Assembly: GCA_017165825.1 (NCBI GenBank)
Contig: CM029386.1
Location: 14,720,945 to 14,784,944 of the forward strand
DNA: 64,000 nt
Direction: 5' to 3'
DNA from: Hepsetus odoe
Lineage: Eukaryota > Chordata > Actinopteri > Characiformes > Hepsetidae
The translations under genes and the position numbers were made by a program. The notes beneath the pieces were generated by a model. That model was not told where the DNA came from and made no database searches. It saw only the letters and a program-made list of their open reading frames with translations. Positions 58,963 through 64,000 of this stretch are shown here, piece after piece. The stretch's first letter is position 1; every line of letters starts with the position of its first letter.

Positions 58963-61532
58963 CCTCTTTGTCTCTCTCATCTTGACCGTTTTTGATTTCC
59001 TCTTCATCTTCATTTTTGCCAGGCTGTGTGTGGCGCTATGTTAGAGCCAGTGCCTCCTACACCCCTTATTTACCTCCTCTCTGCGACCCCAAGGATGGCC
59101 ACCTCCTCGTGGATGGTTGCTATGTAAACAATGTCCCAGGTCAGAAAATAACCTCCCCCAATCCCACCCACCCAGTGACCAACTTTTTCCAAAGCGAGGA
59201 CCCCAGGGAGAAAACAACCCACAACCTCCCCATTCTTTCAAAATCTTAGTTTGGTATTAACCCATTACTGACCATTCGGACATTGGGAAACTCATGGCTT
59301 GGAAGGAAAGATTAAAGTATCCAGCGTGAGACGGAGTGGAAGAGAGTGACAGTGCAATCCTGATTTTAAATGTTTTGACCAAAGATGTTAAATATTAAGA
59401 GTGAACGAAAGCCATTGGCCATCATTAAGTTAGTTAATCAGCCATCATGTCATTTATGTAATGACTGCATGGTTTCATTCATTACAATCATTGCAGAGTT
59501 AGCAGTTTTGGTCAAGCTGTTCTATTGCAATGCGTGGTCTCCTTAGATTGCTTTCAGGTGCCTGTTTCTTGTTCACTATACATGTATACATCAGAACTGC
59601 ATGGCAGTGCACTGCAGTGAAAGGTTATTGCAGTTGGTGATCTTAGTCTCATAAACATGTGCGCATGTATTTTTCTGCATTAACCTTTAAAGTTTGGTCT
59701 GTTGTGTTAGAGGTGTAGCATGTTTGATAATCAATGTATACGTAACAGTTATTCCGATGGAAAAAAGCATCTTTTTGTAACCAGCTTACCAAGACATAAA
59801 TGGAAGGATAACAGTAATTTAACACAACTTTGGCACACTGTTTCTAATTTACATGTAGTCTTAACAGATCCTAATGCAAATACAAACAGAGAAAGTAATT
59901 AGCTGCACTCATGATTTTTAATCCATTTTTATGTTTTATGATCCTATCCCATTTTGTACTTTCCAGTCTTCGGTTTTTGCACCGCTTTTGTACATAGCAC
60001 ATCTTCTCAGGCAAAATAAACCCATTTTGCACTGAAACCTGAAGTAGGAAGAATAGTGCATCTGGCAGTAAGTCTTCAGGCCAGATTCTCTTCCCAAGGT
60101 GCACCTTTCATTGTGGACTGAACAGCTTCTTTGGGCTTTCTTACAGAAGATGATCATACCACTCATGGCTCATATTCTTTCCCCTGCATCTTCCACAAGG
60201 TCTACATGTTCTGGTCATTCCAGCAGTTAATATATTTTAGCATTGACTTTGCATGTTTTAAAGCTCAGCATTCTGGAGCACAGCTTTGATTCCGACAGGG
60301 TCAGATTTTAGATGCAGCTTCTTGATCTTGTCTAATTTACCTTTCACAAATCCATGATGGCTATATTTTGGTCTTCTTCTGATCTTATCCTTTTCATCCT
60401 TGTTTTCTCCTCTCTTGCATGGATGAATCTAAGGGTGCTCCTCTTGCAGCTTGAGCTTGTCTCCTGTAATATGCTTCCTGAACCTAAATGTACGTTTTGT
60501 CTAACAGTGATGGATGTCATGGGTATGTGCACATAAAACTATACTAGATTTACTTTTGAATATACTGTATGTTCTGTTCTTGTCATTACATGCATGCATT
60601 TTCATTCATCTTATTTTCAGTTCCATTTTATCTTTGAGAGAAAGTTGCATTCTGGATCCTAAAAGTTATAGCTTAAAGAGATATGTTGTATAAAACATTG
60701 AGGCCACACTTGAATGGCTACTTAACAAATGCATTTCAAACACTTTGAATATTAGTCATTTAAATATTCACTCCATGCACTGATCATGCCTGTCTCTTTG
60801 ATTCTCTCTGTGATGCCCCCTCTCTCCTTCCAACCCATGGTGCTGCCACACCTCTCCTGCCTCCTACTGGTTCCATTGGGAACCGCAGGATAGGACCGGC
60901 TGGTTAAACCCAACATGTTCGCTGATGGTGTCTTTAAAACCTCTGGCTCTTCAAACCTCTCTGCTGGAAATATAGGACATATGCTTTCATTGTAAATTGT
61001 AATAACACGTTTTTCAGGAAAAACGATTCATTGGTCTGGCCTTAATCTGTTCTTATTGGGTTAAAACTTGGGAAAAGAACTACAATAAATATGCAAACAA
61101 TTGAAAATGGGATTTTGAGTTCCACATGATGCAGAGAGTGTTTGGCAGACCAGTGGCCAGCTTTGAGTCTTCTTCTCAAAATCAGTTTTAACTGAACCTT
61201 GACTGAATCTTCTTTCTGTCACACATACACCAATGGTCAGATACGCTCCAGCGTCCCACACGCCATCCACGGGGTGACCATCATCACGTTTTTCCTTCCG
61301 CTGGCCCGTGTGCCACTAACCTACGTTGCTGGCAGGTTGCCTGCACGTTTTCATAGATGTTATGTAGCTGTCATTAAGAGGTGATGTTCCTCCCTCCCTC
61401 CCCCCCGTGTGGCAGGCTCTCTGTGGCGCTATGTGCGGGCGAGCATGACCCTATCCGGGTACCTGCCGCCCCTCTGCGACCCCAAAGATGGCAACCTGCT
61501 CATGGACGGTGGATACATCAACAACCTACCAG
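37177..61532 (+). CDS. pnpla6: Neuropathy target esterase, patatin-like phospholipase 6 (3'-partial)
   Basis: PNPLA6 is an ER-anchored lysophospholipase/phospholipase B. Exons: 37177-37237 (tentative), 40515-40603, 43719-43772, 43927-44014, 44137-44317, 44497-44637, 45185-45344, 45597-45677, 45944-46072, 46177-46257, 46831-46963, 47962-48036, 48885-48988, 49205-49378, 49836-49913, 50840-51045, 51436-51567, 52123-52246, 52390-52503, 52626-52701, 52937-53086, 54171-54234, 54328-54496, 54833-55015, 55296-55414, 55924-56080, 56199-56315, 56512-56581, then 59023-59139 or 61416-61532. Phase holds at all junctions. Counting from ATG 40,559, the nucleophile Ser (GTSIG) is about residue 979 and the catalytic Asp about 1,099. 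That spacing of 120 equals human NTE Ser966/Asp1086. The sequence KVSQSTSSLV favours PNPLA6 over PNPLA7. The 3' end is outside the window. Confidence 0.95.
37855..37888. repeat. (AT)n microsatellite
   Basis: About 15 alternating AT units in the first pnpla6 intron. Confidence 0.9.
40012..40218 (-). repeat. tRNA-derived SINE (family 2), full length
   Basis: The minus-strand head has A box TGGTCTAGTGG and a perfect B box GGTTCGAATCC. The tail is 'agagcgtctgctaaatgctg'. It lies in the first large pnpla6 intron, antisense to the gene, just upstream of the MGQSTSG exon. Confidence 0.92.
40515..40603 (+). CDS. pnpla6: pnpla6 exon with conserved start MGQSTSG
   Basis: The ATG at 40,559 has A at -3 and G at +4. 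It begins MGQSTSGPESPEPPE, similar in style to the long human isoform (MGTSSHG). The next exon continues DGFRNLKTF where human has DGFQDV. Upstream in the same exon is an out-of-frame ATG (40,527) in a poor context, a possible short upstream frame if transcripts begin in the 5' UTR exon ending at 37,010. Confidence 0.75.
40905..40985 (-). repeat. Family-1 SINE tail fragment
   Basis: 'Gtgaaagtgaaagtgactat' followed by 'tgtcattgcgaggtcacagc' is the reversed 3' end of family 1. It lies in a pnpla6 intron. Confidence 0.65.
43880..43926 (+). promoter_or_regulatory. pnpla6: (CT)n acceptor tract of the pnpla6 membrane-anchor exon
   Basis: An uninterrupted (TC)n of about 22 units ends directly in the AG acceptor at 43,925-43,926. 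The microsatellite is the whole polypyrimidine tract for the next exon. Confidence 0.85.
43927..44014 (+). CDS. pnpla6: pnpla6 transmembrane-anchor exon
   Basis: The exon codes MVGIVLGAGIAIVLIAILIF followed by FVLRRIQLR: a single hydrophobic helix with a basic stop, matching the N-terminal ER anchor of NTE. It begins with an ATG that could serve as an internal start. It is 88 nt long, so skipping it would shift the frame. Confidence 0.92.
44497..46257 (+). CDS. pnpla6: pnpla6 first cyclic-nucleotide-binding-like domain
   Basis: Exons 44497-44637, 45185-45344, 45597-45677, 45944-46072 and 46177-46257 encode VLYMLKNVRVLGHFEKPLF through LGLTNELFSH. They include EYVFRPGQPDSSIYVVQDG and VKEVYPGDSVHSLLSILDV, the CNMP-binding fold seen three times in NTE. 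In NTE these domains are regulatory and do not clearly bind cAMP (established knowledge). A short (TTAGGG)3 lies in the intron at about 45,836-45,853. Confidence 0.92.
44800..44865. repeat. Compound (GT)n(AT)n microsatellite
   Basis: About 19 GT units pass directly into about 13 AT units, in the pnpla6 intron between exons 44,637 and 45,185. Confidence 0.92.
46831..49378 (+). CDS. pnpla6: pnpla6 linker exons between CNB domains 1 and 2
   Basis: Exons 46831-46963, 47962-48036, 48885-48988 and 49205-49378 encode a serine-rich, low-conservation linker. It contains LSRAISMPVDIAG and SLRSDFDMAYERGRISVS, both matching the human linker, and ends KEFLKLMRIE. Phosphorylation of this part is plausible but not shown here. 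Confidence 0.9.
49836..52701 (+). CDS. pnpla6: pnpla6 second and third CNB-like domains
   Basis: Exons 49836-49913, 50840-51045, 51436-51567, 52123-52246, 52390-52503 and 52626-52701. Signature segments are LHFVLSGCLHVYQRMIDK, GQLAVLTGEPLIFTIRAVRD, CTYIVLNGRLRSVI and [20 protein letters not shown]. They are nearly identical to human PNPLA6, and all phases were checked. Confidence 0.94.
52576..52625 (+). promoter_or_regulatory. pnpla6: (TG)n acceptor tract upstream of a 76-nt pnpla6 exon
   Basis: About 23 TG dinucleotides run straight into the acceptor TGTAG at 52,625, with no separate pyrimidine tract. The arrangement recalls the (TG)mTn tract before CFTR exon 9. Confidence 0.85.
52937..55015 (+). 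CDS. pnpla6: pnpla6 region between CNB and patatin domains
   Basis: Exons 52937-53086, 54171-54234, 54328-54496 and 54833-55015 encode TNPASNLSTVAVLPVCDEVP, LSGWLAQQEDINRIVLYQTD, QADCILIVGLGDQEPTLGQ and TVEWLNMRSWCSGHLHLKCP. This section is conserved across NTE-type proteins from yeast to man and leads into the patatin domain. Confidence 0.93.
53495..53945. mobile_element. Non-autonomous DNA-transposon-like repeat
   Basis: It contains 'ttatttggtgtgaccaccct', 'aaaacagcataaatttttct' and 'aggtacacttgcacacagtt', ending 'cacacctgcctaaaactttt'. I recognise this sequence as a dispersed repeat in teleost genomes. It has no coding capacity. It sits in the pnpla6 intron between 53,087 and 54,170, and its boundaries are approximate. 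Confidence 0.65.
55296..56581 (+). CDS. pnpla6: pnpla6 patatin catalytic core, N-terminal part
   Basis: Exons 55296-55414, 55924-56080, 56199-56315 and 56512-56581. The glycine-rich oxyanion loop is LGGGGARGCSHVGV, the nucleophile elbow is GGTSIGSFIGALYAEE (Ser about 979), followed by LDLTYPITSMFSGSAFN and [20 protein letters not shown]. Two small introns and one medium intron separate the exons. The next intron (2.4 kb) leads to the duplicated aspartate exon. Confidence 0.95.
58404..58496. repeat. (CT)n microsatellite, interrupted
   Basis: A pyrimidine-only run on the + strand with short CA/CG interruptions, in the pnpla6 intron before the first aspartate exon. Confidence 0.92.
58860..59022 (+). 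promoter_or_regulatory. pnpla6: Long pyrimidine/(CT)n tract before pnpla6 aspartate exon A
   Basis: About 160 bases are almost purely C and T, including an uninterrupted (CT)n at 58,910-58,958, and end in the acceptor TTTTTGCCAG. (CU)n of this kind is the binding preference of PTB-type splicing repressors (established). Any role here is inferred. Confidence 0.65.
59023..59139 (+). CDS. pnpla6: pnpla6 catalytic-aspartate exon, copy A (DGC form)
   Basis: 117 nt, phase 1 to phase 1, GT donor (CCCAG|GTCAGA). It codes GCVWRYVRASASYTPYLPPL followed by CDPKDGHLLVDGCYVNNVP. The catalytic Asp (about residue 1,099) is kept, but the usual DGG/DGA is DGC. It matches copy B at 27 of 39 residues. The reading frame and both splice sites are intact, so it is not an obvious pseudo-exon. 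Drosophila swiss cheese, as I recall it, also has DGCY-NNVP here. Confidence 0.88.
59140..61415 (+). other. pnpla6: Spacer between the two pnpla6 aspartate exons
   Basis: 2,276 bases, AT-rich, with no recognised repeat or further exon copy. Its length gives no steric bar to splicing A to B. A to B joining would also stay in frame, so exclusivity would have to come from regulated splicing. Confidence 0.6.
61416..61532 (+). CDS. pnpla6: pnpla6 catalytic-aspartate exon, copy B (DGG form)
   Basis: 117 nt, same phases as copy A. It codes GSLWRYVRASMTLSGYLPPL followed by CDPKDGNLLMDGGYINNLP, nearly identical to the canonical human PNPLA6 segment. The acceptor follows a C-rich tract (CCCCCCGTGTGGCAG). 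The donor is CCAG|GCAAGT, a GC-AG type site with an otherwise perfect consensus. The exon after it, expected to begin with the ADIARSMG segment, is not in the window. Confidence 0.93.
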
Positions 61533-64000
61533 GCAAGTAGAGCCCTGACCTGGCCTTGGAAACAGATGGCCTCTATAGGGGCTGAGCCAGAAGAAAGAAA
61601 TGGGGAGGTCAAATGGACTGTTGAGTTGTGGGTTGTAAAAAGGAGTGGGCACAGTTTCCTGCAAAAACATTACAGCATTTAGATTTTCTCAGCTTTAAGA
61701 TCATGCAAACTCTCAGAAGGTTGTGTAATTAAGGTGTTATACAATAAATTATACGTAATTATATGTATGACCAACAGTAATAAAACTGCAGCAAAAATAG
61801 AAAAAGTAATGTCATGTGACCAGTTTACCTCAATTAAATATATATTATGAAATATTATTATGTCTAAAATTATGCAATGCCAATAGTAAATTTTCTAAGG
61901 AATAACTATTCGAGATAATGTTTCATGTAGTATCAGAGTGATATACACTGTGTGTGCTTTAGTGATTTGGAGAAACTGTGCCCTTTTCCGGTTTTAGGTA
62001 AGTAAGTAGTGTTTTTCCTTTAATTGGGGAGATGATTGAAACAGCAGTTCTGCTTTTTCCATCTGAGCCATTTACCCTTTTAAAATGCTTTACAATTTTT
62101 TACAATAAACATGGCTTTTTATAACGTCAGCTAGAACACCATTTGGTTTGTTGGAAGGACAAAAAAACAAAAACAAAAACAAAAAAAAAAACCCAAATCA
62201 GTTAAATAATCCTTGCAGCTTTTTGTGTAAATTAAGGTCCAGATGGTGAAAGTGTTCTAGGGCATCTAGCTATAAAGAGTGATGGTGGAATAAGATTATT
62301 TAAGATCTCTTTTTTTTTTCTTCACATCCTCTTGTAATCTAATCTCCACCAGCCTCTGAAGCTGAACCCCACGGTCACTCATTTTGAACATTCTGTCTGA
62401 TTTATGATTGGCCAGAACATAAAAGCACAGTAGGAGCTGGATATTATAGTTATTATTGGTCTAATCTGATTAATTTGACATTTTTCAAAAATGTGCACAG
62501 CAAAAGGCATCACACACCATACAGTGTTCAGTGTTAGACTGGTATATACTGAGACCTGACACTGCATGTTACAATATTGGTGGAATCGGGAATATTTTTG
62601 TTTAGCTTTTAACAAGACACATTATTTGGCACAATTATAGTGTAAATGATAATTAAATAACCTTATCAAGTTGGATGCATATTGTAACATTCAGATTGAT
62701 CTCAAACAAAAGAGTTAGGAATCACATGTATGGTTGGCACTTTGTAAAAATGTCTTTATCAAAGAGTCAATGACTGGGAAGATTATATCTGCAAAAGGAG
62801 ATTCACTTTTCTGTGACTTGAGCATTGTGTGGACATGCGGTCCCAATATTCTTTCAGTAACAGTTAAAAGCATCTAAACATATGGAGTCAAAGTGGACAA
62901 CGTTAGGTTGGATTTGAATCGTTTCTGTTATATGTAGACTTGATCATGGTAATGCACCACTTTTTTACATATTGGTGGGAAACCTGTTTGGACTAACCAG
63001 AGATCAATTAACGGTGCATCTCAGCTCTTTGCCAAAAAAAAAAAAAGACTCCTCTCAGTCTCTTGGCTCTTTGGTAGCAAAGACACACCAGAAAGCCGTA
63101 TTAAACACCTTTATAACACTATTATATAACATTATATAACACTAAGTTCATGGCTGTCACAGTTAAAAAAAATTGAACCATAATGTACCATCTTGATGGA
63201 TCTAATTTATTTAGTGCACAATTAATAGGAATAGCTTCATGAGTGTAGGAAATTAAGTGTGATGTTAAATGTTAAACGCCTCCAGCCAACTGCCATGTTT
63301 TGTTGATTTTCTCACAGACCTTAAGCGCTCATCCTCAGAGAACACACTTAAATATGGCGTTTTTCCTGCAGATACTGAAACATAATTTCTGTGTATTATT
63401 TGCTCAGTTTTACATATTGGACACTTAAAATAAGGCATTACTTTTCACATACCACATTACTGTTTTCTAAGCAATATGTTACATTAAACACTGTATCAAG
63501 TGTACAGAAGGCAATTCTCGATGGAGGATTTGTACATATTTTCATACTTGGGTGCTCAGAGTTTTGCATAACACTGGAAAATTAAAAGTGAGGTGTAAAA
63601 TTGCGCCGGCAGTATTTTGCCGTTTTTCTATATTATCTGGAAGCCTGGATGACGACGAGATTAGAATTTTCTCTGGCAAGATTAAGCAAGATTAAGGTTA
63701 ATCTTTCTTCCATTTAAATGTGTTTGGAATCATTTATTTATGTAAACCAGATTATTCATCAAAATAAATGGTATGTTATGCAGTTATCAGTATGATTAAT
63801 AGTGACAGCCTTGAATACCCTTTGAATTGGTGCGGAGGATTCGTAAAATATGCCAAATTATAGCAACTGTGTGCAGCTTCCTGGTGGTACTGGCTTGTGT
63901 GACCTGTGGCCTGGAAAGTGATGAAATTGGGTGTGTTTGTGTGTGTGTGTCTGTGTGCGCACACATCCGCATGTGTGTGTGTGGATTTATGGCTTTGCTT
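61533..64000 (+). other. pnpla6: pnpla6 intron running off the window
   Basis: No later pnpla6 exon (expected to code ADIARSMGAK then IAIDVGSQDE) was found up to the end of the window. The sequence is AT-rich intron with a (TG)n tract near 63,930-63,985. Confidence 0.6.

Noticed and set aside
61199..61384. 61-codon frame just before pnpla6 exon B
   Set aside because: It has no NTE-like residues and its end is unrelated to the exon B acceptor; intronic.

Overview
This window is vertebrate nuclear DNA, almost certainly from a teleost fish. It has large GT-AG introns, three conserved animal protein genes plus the 5' part of a fourth, many (CA)n and (CT)n microsatellites, and several tRNA-derived SINE families of the kind seen in otophysan fishes (catfish, characins, carps). 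The order or species cannot be fixed from the sequence alone.

Layout. 1-3.35 kb: intergenic DNA with a SINE remnant, (TG)n tracts and a protein-like but interrupted reading frame on the minus strand near 2.83-3.33 kb. 3.35-7.77 kb: an 11-bp tandem array almost free of G on the + strand. 7.77-8.96 kb: a second array with a 41-bp unit. 12.18-28.70 kb (minus): eif5b, translation initiation factor 5B, in 24 coding exons whose summed length is an exact multiple of three (about 1,207 aa). 31.1-32.25 kb (minus): lipt1, mitochondrial lipoyl amidotransferase, coding in one exon. 32.6-35.8 kb (plus): atp5pd, ATP synthase peripheral-stalk subunit d, 161 aa, divergent from lipt1. 37-64 kb (plus): pnpla6 (neuropathy target esterase), with at least 27 constitutive coding exons up to the patatin catalytic core; its 3' end lies beyond the window.

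The most interesting feature is in pnpla6. The 117-nt exon carrying the catalytic aspartate is present twice (59,023-59,139 and 61,416-61,532), with identical length and phase but 12 of 39 residues different. The upstream copy has DGC where the downstream copy has the usual DGG, and it follows a long pyrimidine/(CT)n tract. The downstream copy ends in a GC rather than a GT splice donor. This looks like an alternative-exon switch acting on the active site. Two other pnpla6 splice acceptors are built from microsatellites: (CT)n before the membrane-anchor exon and (TG)n before a 76-nt exon.

The four genes do not form a pathway: cytosolic subunit joining (eif5b), mitochondrial lipoylation (lipt1), ATP synthase (atp5pd) and ER phospholipid hydrolysis (pnpla6). 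eif5b and lipt1 are also close neighbours on human chromosome 2, so that part is old synteny. Exon boundaries were placed by reading splice sites and checking codon phase across every junction; no alignment or transcript data were available.
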